A DNA stretch of 64,000 nt from positions 2,666,001 to 2,730,000 of the forward strand of contig NZ_CP154631.1 of the NCBI RefSeq assembly GCF_039555755.1, read 5' to 3'. The stretch is from Pseudomonas sediminis. GTDB taxonomy: Bacteria; Pseudomonadota; Gammaproteobacteria; Pseudomonadales; Pseudomonadaceae. The translations under genes and the position numbers were made by a program. The number at the start of each line of letters is the position of its first letter. Positions within the stretch are counted from its first letter, which is position 1. Below are positions 18,628 to 28,513 of the stretch, piece after piece. The notes below the pieces were generated by a model. That model ran no database searches. It worked only from the letters and a program-made list of their open reading frames with translations, and was not told where the DNA came from.

Positions 18628-18772
18628 CAGCAGGCCGTTGAAAACGTAGGCGAGGTAGCCAATGCAAGGCAAAAATAGGCGAAAAAGCGGAGTTTACGAG
18701 CCGTAAATGAGCATTTTGAGCCTGTTTTTAACGCTGCAGTGGCAACGTAGGTAGTTTTCAATAGCCTGCTAT
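18628..18772. mobile_element. MITE-like palindromic element between CueR promoter and copZ
   Basis: The ends CAGCAGGCCGTTGAAAAC and the complement of GTTTTCAATAGCCTGCT form an approximately 17-base terminal inverted repeat with two mismatches. The interior is also palindromic around about 18697 (GAGTTTACG / CGTAAATGAG and AAAAATAGGC / GCCTGTTTTT). It has no coding capacity and no clear target duplication. Similar 140-150 base elements are, from memory, scattered in Pseudomonas genomes. It starts about a dozen bases after the predicted -10 of the CueR promoter. Confidence 0.7.
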
Positions 18773-18790
18773 AGGTTCAAGGAGTCAGTC

Positions 18791-18988
18791 ATGCAACAGT
18801 TCAAAGTTAGCGGAATGTCCTGCGGTCATTGCGTGCGCGTCGTCACCCAGGCAATCCAGGCGCTGGACCAGGCGGCCAGCGTCGAAGTCGATCTGGCCGC
18901 TGGGCTGGTACGAGTGCAGGGCAATCTGGACGCTGCGCAGATCCAGGCCGCCATCCGTGAAGAAGGTTACGAGGTTGCGCCCGCCTAG
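18791..18988 (+). CDS. copZ: Copper chaperone (heavy-metal-associated domain)
   Basis: A 65-residue single HMA domain with the ferredoxin-like fold and the metal site GMSCGHC (Cys11 and Cys14). Such proteins bind Cu(I) in the cytoplasm and hand it to CopA. The ribosome-binding site AAGGAGT lies just upstream. A CueR-type promoter is present at 18585-18615, but a MITE-like element occupies the leader. The gene is convergent with a TetR regulator. Confidence 0.92.
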   Translation: MQQFKVSGMSCGHCVRVVTQAIQALDQAASVEVDLAAGLVRVQGNLDAAQIQAAIREEGYEVAPA

Positions 18989-19000
18989 AACTCGGATCGG

Positions 19001-19621
19001 CTATGGCCACTGCCGCAGCAGGCCGCGAAAGCAGCTGTCGATCATCGCTGGCGTGTCGGTCTGGGCGTCGAACAGATTGGGATCGCGCAGCCAATCGCTG
19101 AACAGGCCGACGATTAGCGCGTGCAGCGTGCGCGAGGCCAGGCGTGGGGTGATGCCGGGGTGCAGGTGCGGTTGCACCTCTGGCAGGGCGAACTGTTGTT
19201 CGCACAGGGCGATGAACTGATTGACGAAGGCTTCGTGGCGCTCTTCGGCTTCGCGTAAATCCTCGGTGAACTCGCAGCGGCGCAGCAGCACGGTGAGGAT
19301 GCGCCGGCGTTGCTCATCCAGCACCAGATTGGCCATGGCTTCTATGCACAGGTCGCGCAGTAACTGCAGCGACGCCAGGCCGTCGACTGCGGCCAACTGT
19401 TCGGCCAGTGGCTCCAATGGCAGGCGTACCTGATTGAGCATTTCGTGGAACAGGTGCGCCTTGTTCTGGAAATGCCAATAAACCGCGCCGCGCGTGACCC
19501 CAGCATGCCGGGCGATATGCTCGAGGCTGGTATGGGCGACCCCGCGCTCGAGGAACAACTGTTCCGCAGCGGCGAGGATGGCGCAGCGGGTTTTCTCCGC
19601 ATCTTCTTTGGTTCTACGCAT
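19001..19621 (-). CDS. TetR-family repressor of the RND operon (TtgR/AcrR-like)
   Basis: A 206-residue TetR-family regulator. The DNA-binding domain is typical of AcrR/TtgR repressors: MRRTKEDAEKTRCAILAAAEQLFLERGV, then IARHAGVTRGAVYWHFQNKAHLF. The C-terminal domain follows the same family (MNQVRLPLEPLAEQL, RRRILTVLLRRCEFTEDL). It is divergent from the membrane-fusion/RND genes, with about 125 bases between them, the usual layout for a local repressor that releases on binding drugs. The operator was not identified. Confidence 0.87.
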   Translation of the reverse strand: MRRTKEDAEKTRCAILAAAEQLFLERGVAHTSLEHIARHAGVTRGAVYWHFQNKAHLFHEMLNQVRLPLEPLAEQLAAVDGLASLQLLRDLCIEAMANLVLDEQRRRILTVLLRRCEFTEDLREAEERHEAFVNQFIALCEQQFALPEVQPHLHPGITPRLASRTLHALIVGLFSDWLRDPNLFDAQTDTPAMIDSCFRGLLRQWP

Positions 19622-19745
19622 GGCGATCCGGTTAATTGGAACTAGGCTCAGATTGTGCCGAGTTTACCGATTTTGCCCCGCCTGCTGGTGGCGGGCTTGG
19701 TTGTCCTGCTTCTGCCCTGTGTCTAGCCAAGGAGAGGAATGCCTC

Positions 19746-20897
19746 ATGCCCTTCGTTCGTCTGGTCGGAGTCTGTCTGCCCTTCAGCCTGGTCCTGCTGG
19801 CCGCGAGCGTCGAGGCCGCCGAGGCGCCACCGACGGCGGTGACGGTCGAGCAGGTCAAGGCCGGCGAACTACCTATCGTGCTGGAGTATCCGGCGCGAAC
19901 CGCTGGTTACCGCGAAGTGCAGGTTCGAGCCCAGGTCGGCGGCATTCTGCAGGAGCGCACCTACCAGGAGGGTAGTCGGGTGCAGAAGGATCAGGTGCTG
20001 TTTCGCATCGATTCGCGCCCCTACGAGGCGGCTCTGGCCCGTGCCAAGGGCGCGCTGGCGCAGGAGCAGGCGCGTTTCCGGCAGACCGATCGTGACCTCA
20101 AACGCATCCGCGAATTGCAGAAGAAGGGCTTCGCCAGCGAGAGTGAACTGGACAACGCCATCTCCAACTTCGAACAGAGCAAGGCCAATATCGAGGCGGC
20201 CCAGGCCGAGGTGCAGTCGCGCCAGATTGACCTCGACTACACCACGGTCAAGGCGCCGATCACCGGCATCACCAGCAAGGAAAGCGTTTCCGAAGGCAGC
20301 CTGATCGTCGCCGGTGATCCCAGTGCCAGCCTGCTGACGCAGATCACCCAGCTCGACCCGATCTTCGTCAACTTCGCTTACCCGGATGCCGAGGCCGAGC
20401 GTCTGCGCCGTGAAGTGTCCGAAGGCAGCCTGGCGCTGCCGGCCAGCGGCAAACTCAGCGTGGAAGTGCATTTTGGTGATGGCTCGGCCTATCCGACAGC
20501 GGGCGAAGTGGACTTCACCGACAGCCTGATCGATCGCGGTACCGGCACCGTCAGCGCCCGTGGCGTGGTGCCGAACCCCGATCAGAAGCTGTTGCCCGGG
20601 CAGTTCGTGCGTGTGCAGGTCAAGGGGCTGACCCGTCCCAACGCCATCACCGTACCGGAGCGCGCCGTCGCTCAGGGCCCGCGCGGGACCTTCGTCTACG
20701 TAGTGGACGAGCAAGGCCTCGCGCGCATGCGTCAGGTCACCACCGGTGATACGGCCAGCGGGCGCTGGGTGATTCTGGCTGGCGTCAGCGATGGTGAACG
20801 GGTGATCGTCGACGGCCTGGCCAAGGTGCGACCGGACAGCCCGGTCAAAGTCGAGGAGGCGAAGGCAGCCACGCCAGCCAGCCCGGCGCAGGAGTAA
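19746..20897 (+). CDS. RND efflux periplasmic adaptor (membrane fusion protein)
   Basis: A 383-residue HlyD/AcrA-family adaptor. Start 19746 has AAGGAGAGG eight bases upstream and gives a signal peptide ([21 protein letters not shown]). Domains in order are the beta-barrel and lipoyl halves ([21 protein letters not shown] ... [11 protein letters not shown]), a coiled-coil hairpin ([22 protein letters not shown]) and the membrane-proximal domain ([25 protein letters not shown]). No lipobox cysteine is seen, unlike MexA/AcrA. The stop is 5 bases before the RND gene, so they form an operon. The sequence resembles MexP/MexE-type adaptors; the match was not tested. Confidence 0.88.
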   Translation: MPFVRLVGVCLPFSLVLLAASVEAAEAPPTAVTVEQVKAGELPIVLEYPARTAGYREVQVRAQVGGILQERTYQEGSRVQKDQVLFRIDSRPYEAALARAKGALAQEQARFRQTDRDLKRIRELQKKGFASESELDNAISNFEQSKANIEAAQAEVQSRQIDLDYTTVKAPITGITSKESVSEGSLIVAGDPSASLLTQITQLDPIFVNFAYPDAEAERLRREVSEGSLALPASGKLSVEVHFGDGSAYPTAGEVDFTDSLIDRGTGTVSARGVVPNPDQKLLPGQFVRVQVKGLTRPNAITVPERAVAQGPRGTFVYVVDEQGLARMRQVTTGDTASGRWVILAGVSDGERVIVDGLAKVRPDSPVKVEEAKAATPASPAQE

Positions 20898-20902
20898 CGG
20901 CC

Positions 20903-23900
20903 ATGATCTCGCGCTTTTTCATCGACCGCCCGGTATTTGCCACCGTCATTTCCATCGTCATCGTGCTCGCCGGCTTGGCGGCGATGCGCGCGCTGCCCAT
21001 TGCTCAGTACCCGGAAATCCTGCCGCCGCAGGTATCGGTCAGCGCCGCTTACCCCGGTGCTAGCTCGCAGGTCATCGCCGAAACCGTGGCGGCACCGCTG
21101 GAGCAGGAGATCAACGGTGTCGAGAACATGATCTACCAGCTGTCCAACTCCTCCAGCAGTGGGGCGATGAGCTTGACGGTGTACTTCGCGGTCGGCACCG
21201 ACCCGGACCAGGCCACCATCAACGTCAACAACAAGGTGCAAGCAGCGTTGGCCAAGCTGCCGGAAGAAGTGCGCCGCCAGGGTGTGAAGGTGGAGAAGAA
21301 GTCTTCCGACATCCTCCAGGTGATCACCCTCTATTCGCCGGATGGTTCGCGCGACCCGATCTTCATCAGCAACTACGCGCTGATCAACGTCATCGACGAA
21401 CTCAAGCGTCTCAAGGGCGTTGGTGATGCCAGCCAGTTCGGTTCCAAGGACTACTCCATGCGCATCTGGCTGCGCCCGGACAAGCTGGCGCAGTACAACC
21501 TGACGCCCACCGACGTGGTCAATGCCATTCGCGAGCAGAACTCGCAGTTCGCCGCCGGTAGCTTCGGCCAGCAGCCGCTGAAGGAGCCACAGGACTTCAC
21601 CTACACCGTCACCACGCAAGGGCGTTTCACCGACCCGAAGGAGTTCGAGAGCGTCATCCTGCGTACCGACGATACCGGTGCCAGCCTGCTGCTCAAGGAT
21701 GTGGCGCGGGTCGAGCTGGGCGCCCAGGACTACTCGCTGGTCACTACCCTCAATGGCCAGCAGAACGCCGCTTTCGGCATCTACCTGCAGCCCGGCGCCA
21801 ACGCCCTGGACACCGCCGAAGCGGTCGAACGCACCATGCAGCGTCTGGCCAAGCGCTTCCCCGAGGGCATCGCCTACAAGATCCCCTACGACACCACCAA
21901 GTTCGTTCAGGTCTCGATCACTGAGGTGATCCACACTTTCTTCGAGGCGCTGGTGCTGGTGGTGTTGGTGGTGTTCATCTTCCTGCAGAACTGGCGCGCC
22001 ACGCTGATTCCGGTGCTGGCGATTCCGGTATCGCTGGTCGGCACCTTTGCCGGCATGTACCTGCTGGGCTTCTCCATCAACCTGCTGACGTTGTTCGGTA
22101 TGGTGCTGGCCATCGGCATCGTGGTGGACGATGCCATCGTGGTGATCGAGAACGTCGAGCGGGTGATGCGCACGCAGGGGCTGAATGCGCGAGATGCCTC
22201 GATCAAGGCGATGGAAGAGGTGACCGGGCCGATTATTGCCATCGTTCTGGTGCTGTGCGCGGTGTTCGTGCCGGTGGGCTTTCTCGGCGGCCTGGCGGGG
22301 CAGATGTACAAGCAGTTCGCGATCACCATCGCAGTGTCGGTGGTGATTTCCGGCATCGTCGCCCTGACGCTTTCCCCCGCGCTTTGCGCGCTGTTGCTCA
22401 AGCCAGGCCATCACGAACCGGCGGCGCCTTTTCGCGCCTTCAACCGCTTCTTCGACAAGGCCACCGCAGGCTACGGCGCCGGCGTGCGTTTCTTCCTCAA
22501 GCGTTCGCTGGTCGGCCTGCTGCTGTTCGGCGGCATGATCGCGCTGATCATGCTGCTGTTCTCACGGGTGCCCGGCTCGCTGGTGCCCGATGAGGATCAG
22601 GGCTACGTGATCAACGCCTACTACCTGCCGCCGGCCGCTTCGCTCAATCGCACCGAGGCGCTGAGCGGGGCGGTGAGCCAGCAGTTGATTGAGCATCCGG
22701 CAGTGGCGGATGTGGTGACTTTCGCCGGTTTCGACGTGCTCACCTTCGGCGTGCGCAGCAACGCCGGGGTGTCCTTCGTGCCGCTCAAGGACTGGAGTGA
22801 GCGCACCACGGACGAGCTCGATGCACGCAATCTGACGCGCGAGTTCATGGGCATGGGCGCTGCGCAGAAGGATGGCCTGGTGTTGTCGTTCAATCCACCA
22901 CCGATCACCGGCATGAGCACCACCGGTGGCTTCGAGTCCTTCATTCAGGACCGCTCCGGCGGCAGCGTCGAGCAGCTCGGCGAGAAGGTCCAGGCCTTCG
23001 TCGCAGCCGCCAGCAAGCGGCCGGAGCTGGCCGGCATTCAGAGCACCTTCAGCGCCAACGTGCCGCAGTACTACATCGACCTGGATCGCACCAAGACGCG
23101 GGCGCTGGGCGTCAGCGTCAGCGATGTGTTCACCGCGATGCAGGCGACCTTCGGCAGTTACTACGTCAACGACTTCACGCTCTACGGGCGTACCTGGCAG
23201 GTCAGTCTGCAGTCCGAGTCGGAGTTCCGCCGCAAGCCGGAAGACCTCGGCCAGGTCTACGTGCGTTCCAGCAGTGGCGATCTGGTGCCGCTGTCGACCT
23301 TGCTGCGGGTGCGGCGCATCCTCGGGCCGGATTCCTACGACCGTTTCAACGTCTATCCCTCGGCCAAGGTGCTTGGTGGCCCGGCGCCAGGCTACAGCTC
23401 CGGGCAGGCACTGGCGGCGATGCAGGAAGTGGCCGATGAGGTATTGGGCGAGGACTACAGCCTCGGCTGGATCGGCTCCGCGTATCAAGAGCTGGCGACT
23501 CAGGGTTCGGGCACTCAGGCCTTCGTCTTCGGCCTGATTCTGGTGTTCCTGATTCTCGCCGCGCAGTACGAGCGCTGGACGCTGCCGTTGGCAGTGGTCA
23601 CCGCCGTGCCGTTCGCCGTGTTCGGCGCGATTCTCGCGGTGTGGCTGCGCGGCATTCAGAACGACGTGTACTTCCAGGTCGGTCTGGTTACCCTGATCGG
23701 TCTGGCGGCGAAGAACGCTATCCTCATCGTCGAGTTCGCCGTGTTGCTGCGTGCCGAGGGCAAGAGCATCTTTGAATCGGCGCTGGAGGCGGCCAAGCTG
23801 CGTTTCCGTCCCATCGTGATGACTTCGCTGGCGTTCATTCTCGGCTGCGTACCGCTGGCCATCAGCTCCGGCGCCGGCTCGGCCAGTCGTCACTCCATCG

Positions 23901-24040
23901 GCACCGGGGTGATCGGCGGCATGCTCGCGGCAACCCTGCTGGCCACGTTCGTTATCCCGATGTTCTATCTGCTGGTGGAAACGGCAGCGCAACGGGTGAG
24001 CCGGCGCGGCAAGGCCAGGGAGGAAGAACAACCGCATTGA
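20903..24040 (+). CDS. RND multidrug efflux transporter (HAE1 family)
   Basis: A 1045-residue inner-membrane proton-driven pump of the AcrB/MexB family with normal length. Visible signatures are the N-terminal [18 protein letters not shown], the periplasmic porter start [14 protein letters not shown], the TM4 proton-relay acids ([16 protein letters not shown]), and the TM10 lysine segment ([16 protein letters not shown]). It pairs with the adaptor directly upstream and a divergent TetR. No outer-membrane channel gene is present, so it probably borrows an OprM/TolC-like protein. Proximity to copZ recalls MexPQ in P. aeruginosa, but assignment as MexQ is only suggestive. Confidence 0.9.
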   Translation: MISRFFIDRPVFATVISIVIVLAGLAAMRALPIAQYPEILPPQVSVSAAYPGASSQVIAETVAAPLEQEINGVENMIYQLSNSSSSGAMSLTVYFAVGTDPDQATINVNNKVQAALAKLPEEVRRQGVKVEKKSSDILQVITLYSPDGSRDPIFISNYALINVIDELKRLKGVGDASQFGSKDYSMRIWLRPDKLAQYNLTPTDVVNAIREQNSQFAAGSFGQQPLKEPQDFTYTVTTQGRFTDPKEFESVILRTDDTGASLLLKDVARVELGAQDYSLVTTLNGQQNAAFGIYLQPGANALDTAEAVERTMQRLAKRFPEGIAYKIPYDTTKFVQVSITEVIHTFFEALVLVVLVVFIFLQNWRATLIPVLAIPVSLVGTFAGMYLLGFSINLLTLFGMVLAIGIVVDDAIVVIENVERVMRTQGLNARDASIKAMEEVTGPIIAIVLVLCAVFVPVGFLGGLAGQMYKQFAITIAVSVVISGIVALTLSPALCALLLKPGHHEPAAPFRAFNRFFDKATAGYGAGVRFFLKRSLVGLLLFGGMIALIMLLFSRVPGSLVPDEDQGYVINAYYLPPAASLNRTEALSGAVSQQLIEHPAVADVVTFAGFDVLTFGVRSNAGVSFVPLKDWSERTTDELDARNLTREFMGMGAAQKDGLVLSFNPPPITGMSTTGGFESFIQDRSGGSVEQLGEKVQAFVAAASKRPELAGIQSTFSANVPQYYIDLDRTKTRALGVSVSDVFTAMQATFGSYYVNDFTLYGRTWQVSLQSESEFRRKPEDLGQVYVRSSSGDLVPLSTLLRVRRILGPDSYDRFNVYPSAKVLGGPAPGYSSGQALAAMQEVADEVLGEDYSLGWIGSAYQELATQGSGTQAFVFGLILVFLILAAQYERWTLPLAVVTAVPFAVFGAILAVWLRGIQNDVYFQVGLVTLIGLAAKNAILIVEFAVLLRAEGKSIFESALEAAKLRFRPIVMTSLAFILGCVPLAISSGAGSASRHSIGTGVIGGMLAATLLATFVIPMFYLLVETAAQRVSRRGKAREEEQPH

Positions 24041-24100
24041 GTCATCCGGGCCGTCCCTCGGCGGCCCACGCTTTCGCAAGCTGCCCGGTCGATGAGATGA

Positions 24101-24112
24101 TTAGCCGGCTAA
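24101..24112. promoter_or_regulatory. MarR/SlyA-like palindrome before the Bcr/CflA gene
   Basis: TTAGCCGGCTAA is a perfect 12-base palindrome (14 with flanks), like the SlyA consensus TTAGCAAGCTAA. It overlaps an AT-rich -10-like TAATAAT about 20-30 bases before the transporter start. Confidence 0.45.
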
Positions 24113-24130
24113 TAATTCTCCGGATCATTC

Positions 24131-25300
24131 ATGAACCTGCGAACCCTCCTGATTCTGGGCGCGCTCAGCGCTTTCGGCCCCCTGGCCATCGATTTCTACC
24201 TGCCTAGTTTCCCTACCCTGGCGCAGCAGTTCGGCACCGACGTCGAGCATATTCAGCTGTCGCTGGCGGCTTATTTTGTTGGCATCGCCATCGGCCAACT
24301 GTTCTACGGGCCGCTGGCGGATCGTTTCGGGCGCCGAATGCCGCTACTGGTCGGGGTGACCCTGTTCACCTTGGCATCGCTGACCTGCGCCCTGGCTCCC
24401 AGTCTGGAATGGCTGGTGGCCGCGCGCTTCGTGCAGGCCCTCGGCGGTTGCGCCGGCATGGTCATCACCCGCGCGGTAGTGCGCGATCTGTGCGACCCAC
24501 TGGCCTCGGCCAAGGTGTTCTCGCAACTGGTGCTGGTGATGGGGCTGGCGCCGATTCTCGCGCCCCTGGGCGGCGGACTACTGCTCAATACCCTGGGCTG
24601 GCCGTCGATCTTCCACAGCCTGGCAATCTTTGCCGGGTTGTGCCTGCTGGCCGTGCTGTTGTGGTTGCCGGAGACGCGTCCGCAGCATCTGCCACCGGCC
24701 CCGCTGAATGGTGCCTTCGGCCAATACCGCGCGCTGTTGGGCAATGCACCGTTCATGGGTTACAGCCTGGCCGGCGGTGTGGCGATGGCGGGCATGTTCG
24801 CCTACATCGCCGGCTCGCCCTTCGTGTTCATCGAGTTGTACGGTGTGCCGCCGGAGCACTATGGCTGGCTGTTCGGCAGCAACGCAGCGGGCTTCGTGAT
24901 CATGGCGCAGGTCAATGCGCGTCTGGTGCGCAGTGGTGGCCCGGCGCTGTGGCTGCGGCGCATGGTGCTGGTGTACCTGGCCAGTGGCCTGTGTCTGCTG
25001 GTGCTGGCGTTGTGGCAACCGGCGCAGCTGTGGCCGCTGATGATTCCGCTGTTCATTTGCGTGGCCAGCCTCGGCTGCGTGTTGCCCAATGCCACGGCTT
25101 GCGCCATGGCTGGGCAGGGCCGTCATGCCGGCAGCGCATCCGGGTTGCTGGGCAGCATGCAGTTCAGTGTGGCGGCCAGCGCTTCGGCTTTGGTGGCCTT
25201 CCTGCATGATGGTTCGGCCATGCCCATGGCGCTGGTGATCGCCCTGTGCGGCGCTGCCGCCTGCGGCTTTGCCTGGTGGAGCAAGCGCTTCGTGGTGTAA
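24131..25300 (+). CDS. Bcr/CflA-family MFS drug exporter
   Basis: A 389-residue major-facilitator transporter with about 12 hydrophobic segments. The first helix FGPLAIDFYLPSFPTLAQQ with the conserved Asp is diagnostic of the Bcr/CflA drug:H+ antiporter group. The loop 2-3 motif is FYGPLADRFGRRMPLL and the TM5 signature region includes GLAPILAPLGGGLL. It lies 90 bases downstream of the RND gene with its own promoter-like AT-rich stretch and palindrome. Substrates cannot be read from sequence. Confidence 0.88.
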   Translation: MNLRTLLILGALSAFGPLAIDFYLPSFPTLAQQFGTDVEHIQLSLAAYFVGIAIGQLFYGPLADRFGRRMPLLVGVTLFTLASLTCALAPSLEWLVAARFVQALGGCAGMVITRAVVRDLCDPLASAKVFSQLVLVMGLAPILAPLGGGLLLNTLGWPSIFHSLAIFAGLCLLAVLLWLPETRPQHLPPAPLNGAFGQYRALLGNAPFMGYSLAGGVAMAGMFAYIAGSPFVFIELYGVPPEHYGWLFGSNAAGFVIMAQVNARLVRSGGPALWLRRMVLVYLASGLCLLVLALWQPAQLWPLMIPLFICVASLGCVLPNATACAMAGQGRHAGSASGLLGSMQFSVAASASALVAFLHDGSAMPMALVIALCGAAACGFAWWSKRFVV

Positions 25301-25309
25301 GCCGGCGTG

Positions 25310-26170
25310 TTACAGGCGCGCCGCCTTGAAGGTTTCGCAACGCCCTGGCTGACCGCTTTCAAAACCGCTGCTGAACCAGCGCACGCGCTGCTCTGAGGTG
25401 CCATGGGTGAAGGCGTCCGGCACCACTTGGCCGCGCGCTTGTTTTTGCAGGCGGTCATCGCCGATGGCGCTGGCGGCGTTCAGCGCTTCTTCAAGGTCAC
25501 CCGCCTCCAGCCAGTCATGCCGGCGTTGCGCGTGATGCGCCCAGACCCCGGCCAGGCAGTCGGCCTGCAGTTCCTGGCGCACCAGCAGGCCGCCATCACC
25601 CTCGACGCGTTCGCCACGTTGGCGCGCCGCATTGACCTTGGCCGAGACGCCGAGCAGCGTCTGCACGTGGTGGCCGACCTCATGGGCGATCACGTAGGCC
25701 TGGGCGAAGTCGCCGGCAGCGGAGAAACGCTGCTCCATCTCGCGGAAAAACGCCATGTCAAGATACACGCGCTGATCGCCAGGGCAGTAGAAGGGGCCGA
25801 CCGCCGAACTGGCGAAACCACAGGCGGAATTGACGCCGCCGGAGAACAGTACCAATTGCGGGTCGCGATACTGCTGGCCGGCCTGCTGGAACAGTTCGCG
25901 CCAAGTGTCTTCGGTGTCGCCAAGAATGGCGCGGACGAACTCGCTCTGTTGGTCGTTGGCCGGTGGTGCGCTCTGTGTCTGCGCGACCTGAGGCTGGGTA
26001 GCCTGGCCGGCGATCTGGCCAAGAATCTGCAGCGGGTCCTGGCCCATCAGCAGGCCGACGATGACGATCACCGCCACGCCACCGAGGCTCAGGCCACCAC
26101 CGAGGCGCCGGCCGGAGCGGCCGCGCGCATCCACCACGTTGTCACTGCGTCTACCGCGTTGCCAGCGCAT
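25310..26170 (-). CDS. YpfJ-family neutral zinc metallopeptidase
   Basis: A 286-residue inner-membrane-anchored protein of the YpfJ/neutral zinc metallopeptidase family. The N-terminus MRWQRGRRSDNVVDARG precedes one membrane helix (LSLGGVAVIVIVGLLMG, about residues 28-44). The periplasmic domain includes the conserved SACGFASSAVGPFYCPGDQRVYLD and the zinc motif HEVGHHVQ (His163, Glu164, His167). ELQADCLAGVWAHHAQ supplies the third ligand region. Length is normal. The proteolytic substrate of this family is unknown. The gene is convergent with the MFS exporter. Confidence 0.9.
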   Translation of the reverse strand: MRWQRGRRSDNVVDARGRSGRRLGGGLSLGGVAVIVIVGLLMGQDPLQILGQIAGQATQPQVAQTQSAPPANDQQSEFVRAILGDTEDTWRELFQQAGQQYRDPQLVLFSGGVNSACGFASSAVGPFYCPGDQRVYLDMAFFREMEQRFSAAGDFAQAYVIAHEVGHHVQTLLGVSAKVNAARQRGERVEGDGGLLVRQELQADCLAGVWAHHAQRRHDWLEAGDLEEALNAASAIGDDRLQKQARGQVVPDAFTHGTSEQRVRWFSSGFESGQPGRCETFKAARL

Positions 26171-26222
26171 GGCTGCACTCCCTGGTTGGTTATCGCAGCA
26201 GTGTAGCTGCGTCCGTGCCGGC

Positions 26223-26657
26223 TCAGTTGGCGGGATAGTCGCTCAGCAGCTGATCGTTGCGTTGGTTATCCAGGCCGATGACCTGATAGGCGTCGACACG
26301 ACCACCGTACTCCATGCCTGGCGAGCCCATGGGCATGCCGGGTACGGCAGCGCCGATCAGATCGGGACGTTGACGCAGCTTGAGAATGTCGGCCGCCGGC
26401 ACATGGCCTTCGACGAACTTGCCGTCGATCACGCCGGTGTGACAGGACGCCAGGCGCGGCGGAACGCCAAGTCGCTGTTTGACCGCACTCATGTCGGCCT
26501 CGACATGGTCATTGACGGTGAAACCATTGTCCTGCAGATGGCTGATCCACGCCTTGCAGCAGCCACAATTGGCATCGCGGTGCACATCGATGGTCAGGGG
26601 CTCGCTGGCGTGAGCCAGGCTGGTGAACAGGCAGAGGGCGAGCAGGGAACGACGCAT
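26223..26657 (-). CDS. DUF411 metal-binding periplasmic protein
   Basis: A 144-residue protein with a signal peptide (MRRSLLALCLFTSLAHA). The DUF411 signature is complete: HRDANCGCCKAWISHLQDNGF with Cys31, Cys33 and Cys34, CHTGVIDGKFVEGHVPAADI, and AVPGMPMGSPGMEYG, a methionine-rich segment suited to Cu(I). DUF411 proteins are related to CopG and occur in copper and silver resistance clusters. The copper block lies about 7 kb away. A copper-binding role is likely; the mechanism is unproven. Confidence 0.85.
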   Translation of the reverse strand: MRRSLLALCLFTSLAHASEPLTIDVHRDANCGCCKAWISHLQDNGFTVNDHVEADMSAVKQRLGVPPRLASCHTGVIDGKFVEGHVPAADILKLRQRPDLIGAAVPGMPMGSPGMEYGGRVDAYQVIGLDNQRNDQLLSDYPAN

Positions 26658-26770
26658 GGCAAGGCTCCAGATAATCGAGCGCTTAGCATAGCGCCGGCAT
26701 CACGCCCGCCCAAGCCATTGCGACTATGCGTCGCGACTGGCGACAGTCGATCACTGTCCGGTACTCGCCG

Positions 26771-27154
26771 ATGCTGTTTGCCCGAATCATCTTGCTGATC
26801 CAGATCGCTGCCCTGCTCGTGCTGGGGCTGGCCTACTTCATTCGGCCCGAGGAAATGGCCAGCTTCAGCGGCGCGTTGCTGATGGGAAGCGCCGCCGTGA
26901 CTGAAGTGCGTGCCTATTACGGCGGCCTGCAACTGGGGCTGGCGGCTTACCTGGCGATGGCTCTGCTGCGCCAGGATCTGCTGCGGCCGGCGCTGATTCT
27001 GCTGGTGCTGCTGTACAGCGTGCTGGCGTTGGCACGCGCAGCCGGGCTTTGGCTGGACGGTAGTTCGCAGCAGACCTTCAACCTCTACGCATTGCTGCTC
27101 GAAGTGGCATCGACCGGGTTGGCCTGGTGGGCGTTGCGCGGTTTGTCTCGCTGA
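26771..27154 (+). CDS. Small four-helix membrane protein (DUF4345-like)
   Basis: A 127-residue inner-membrane protein with four predicted helices (ARIILLIQIAALLVLGLAYF; YYGGLQLGLAAYLAMALL; ALILLVLLYSVLALARAAGLWL; LYALLLEVASTGLAWWAL). The RAYYGGLQLGL segment and layout fit the DUF4345 family, which has no known function. ATG 26771 is chosen over the frame start 45 bases upstream because it directly precedes the first helix. Confidence 0.75.
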   Translation: MLFARIILLIQIAALLVLGLAYFIRPEEMASFSGALLMGSAAVTEVRAYYGGLQLGLAAYLAMALLRQDLLRPALILLVLLYSVLALARAAGLWLDGSSQQTFNLYALLLEVASTGLAWWALRGLSR

Positions 27155-27177
27155 GTCGGGCCAAGGGCGAAAACTAC

Positions 27178-28266
27178 TCAGCGCCGCTCCAGCAGCACAC
27201 CCGCTTCCATGTGGTGGGTGTAGGGGAACTGGTCGAACAGCGCGCTGCGCGTCACCTTGTGGGTGTCGCTCAACTGGGCGATGTTGGCGGCCAGGGTCTC
27301 CGGGTTGCAGGAGATGTACAGGATGCGCTCGAAGCGGCGGGTCAGCTCGCAGGTGTCCGGGTCCATACCGGCGCGCGGGGGGTCGACGAACACACTGCCG
27401 AACTCATAGCTCCTGAGATCGATACCGGCCAGACGGCGGAACGGGCGCACCTCGTTCAGCGCCTGGGTCAGCTCCTCGGCGGACAGGCGCACCAGCTCGA
27501 CGTTGTTCACGCCGTTGTCAGCCAGGTTGGCCAGGGCGGCGTTCACCGAGGTCTTGCTGATCTCGGTCGCCAGAACCTTGCGCACGCGGGTGGCCAGCGG
27601 CAGGGTGAAGTTGCCGTTGCCGCAGTACAGCTCCAGCAGGTCGTCGTCGCGCTGGCCTAGGGCATCATGGGCCCAGTTCAGCATCTTTTCGCAGACCTTG
27701 CCGTTGGGCTGGGTGAAGGCGCCTTCCGGTTGGCGATAGCGAAAGCTGCGCCCGGCTACGGTCAGTTCTTCTTCCACATAGTCGCGACCGATCACCAGGC
27801 GCTGACCGCGGGAGCGGCCGACCAGGCTGACGTTCAGCTCGGTGGCCAGCTTTTCCGCCTCAGCTTGCCAGACGTCGTCCAGCGGGCGGTGGTAGGCCAG
27901 GGTGATCAGTGCATCACCGGCCAGGGTGGTGAGGAACTCGACCTGGAACAGCTTGAACGACAGCGCTTCGCTGGCCTGCCAGGCAGCGCGCAGGCGCGGC
28001 ATCAATTCGTTGATGCGCAGGCTGGCAATGGGGAAGTCGTCGAGCAGGATCGGCGTGTGCTTGTCGCCTGGCGCGAACATCGCGTAGTGGCGCTGGCCGT
28101 CTTCACGCCACAGGCGAAATTCGGCGCGCATGCGGTAGTGCTCGCGCGGCGAATCGAACACCGCAGGCTCCGGCGCGCCGAAGGGCGCCAGCAGTTCGAC
28201 CAGGCGGGCCTTCTTCTCGGCGAGTTGGGCGTCGTAGGTGGCAGGGTCGAATGCGGGGCGGCTCAT
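27178..28266 (-). CDS. trmA: tRNA (uracil-5-)-methyltransferase TrmA
   Basis: A 362-residue SAM-dependent enzyme that makes ribothymidine at position 54 of tRNA. The SAM-binding motif is [16 protein letters not shown]. The catalytic nucleophile cysteine is in [14 protein letters not shown] and the general-base glutamate in [13 protein letters not shown] at the C-terminus. DPPRAGMD is also conserved. The N-terminus lacks the TRAM domain of RumA-type enzymes, which fits TrmA. It is single and starts next to a repeat-rich gap. Confidence 0.95.
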   Translation of the reverse strand: MSRPAFDPATYDAQLAEKKARLVELLAPFGAPEPAVFDSPREHYRMRAEFRLWREDGQRHYAMFAPGDKHTPILLDDFPIASLRINELMPRLRAAWQASEALSFKLFQVEFLTTLAGDALITLAYHRPLDDVWQAEAEKLATELNVSLVGRSRGQRLVIGRDYVEEELTVAGRSFRYRQPEGAFTQPNGKVCEKMLNWAHDALGQRDDDLLELYCGNGNFTLPLATRVRKVLATEISKTSVNAALANLADNGVNNVELVRLSAEELTQALNEVRPFRRLAGIDLRSYEFGSVFVDPPRAGMDPDTCELTRRFERILYISCNPETLAANIAQLSDTHKVTRSALFDQFPYTHHMEAGVLLERR

Positions 28267-28351
28267 CGGTCACTCATGGGGCAGGAAAACGGGGCGCCAT
28301 TGTAGCGACTCCGTTGCCGATGTGCCGTTGTCGTCGATCATTGGTGGCGCT

Positions 28352-28501
28352 GGACGCGGAGCGTCCCGAGGAGGCGTTCCCACGTGGAGCGTGGGAACGA
28401 TCATGACGAGGCCGATGGTAGGCTGAAGCGGAACGTCGTCCGGCCCACCCTACGCAGGTTGTCCGGGTGCGGCGTAGGGCGTACTCGCGAAGCAGTACGC
28501 C
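28352..28501. repeat. Cluster of three different palindromic repeats
   Basis: The gap between trmA and the purine permease holds GGACG-CGGAG-CGTCC (28352-28366), CGTTCCCACG-TGGAG-CGTGGGAACG (28375-28399, perfect 10-bp stem) and GGCGTACT / AGTACGCC (28478-28501). CTAC and GTAG feet at about 28450 and 28474 are in divergent orientation. The second motif is a common Pseudomonas repeat family. Confidence 0.7.
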
Positions 28502-28513
28502 GTTATCGGCTGA

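Noticed and set aside
18144..18761. Longer form of the secreted protein starting at 18761
   Set aside because: The extra N-terminal 75 residues are encoded by the MITE-like element and the CueR dyad; the start at 18536 gives a proper signal peptide.
20732..22414. Long minus-strand open frame opposite the RND genes
   Set aside because: Composition (Arg, His, Gln, Asp repeats) is that of an antisense shadow, and the RND pump on the other strand is complete.
22562..24079. Second long minus-strand frame opposite the RND pump
   Set aside because: Same reasoning: antisense of a certain gene and no recognisable protein family.
28352..28501. Repeats as a CRISPR array
   Set aside because: The units are different palindromes without regular spacing or spacers, and no cas gene is present.
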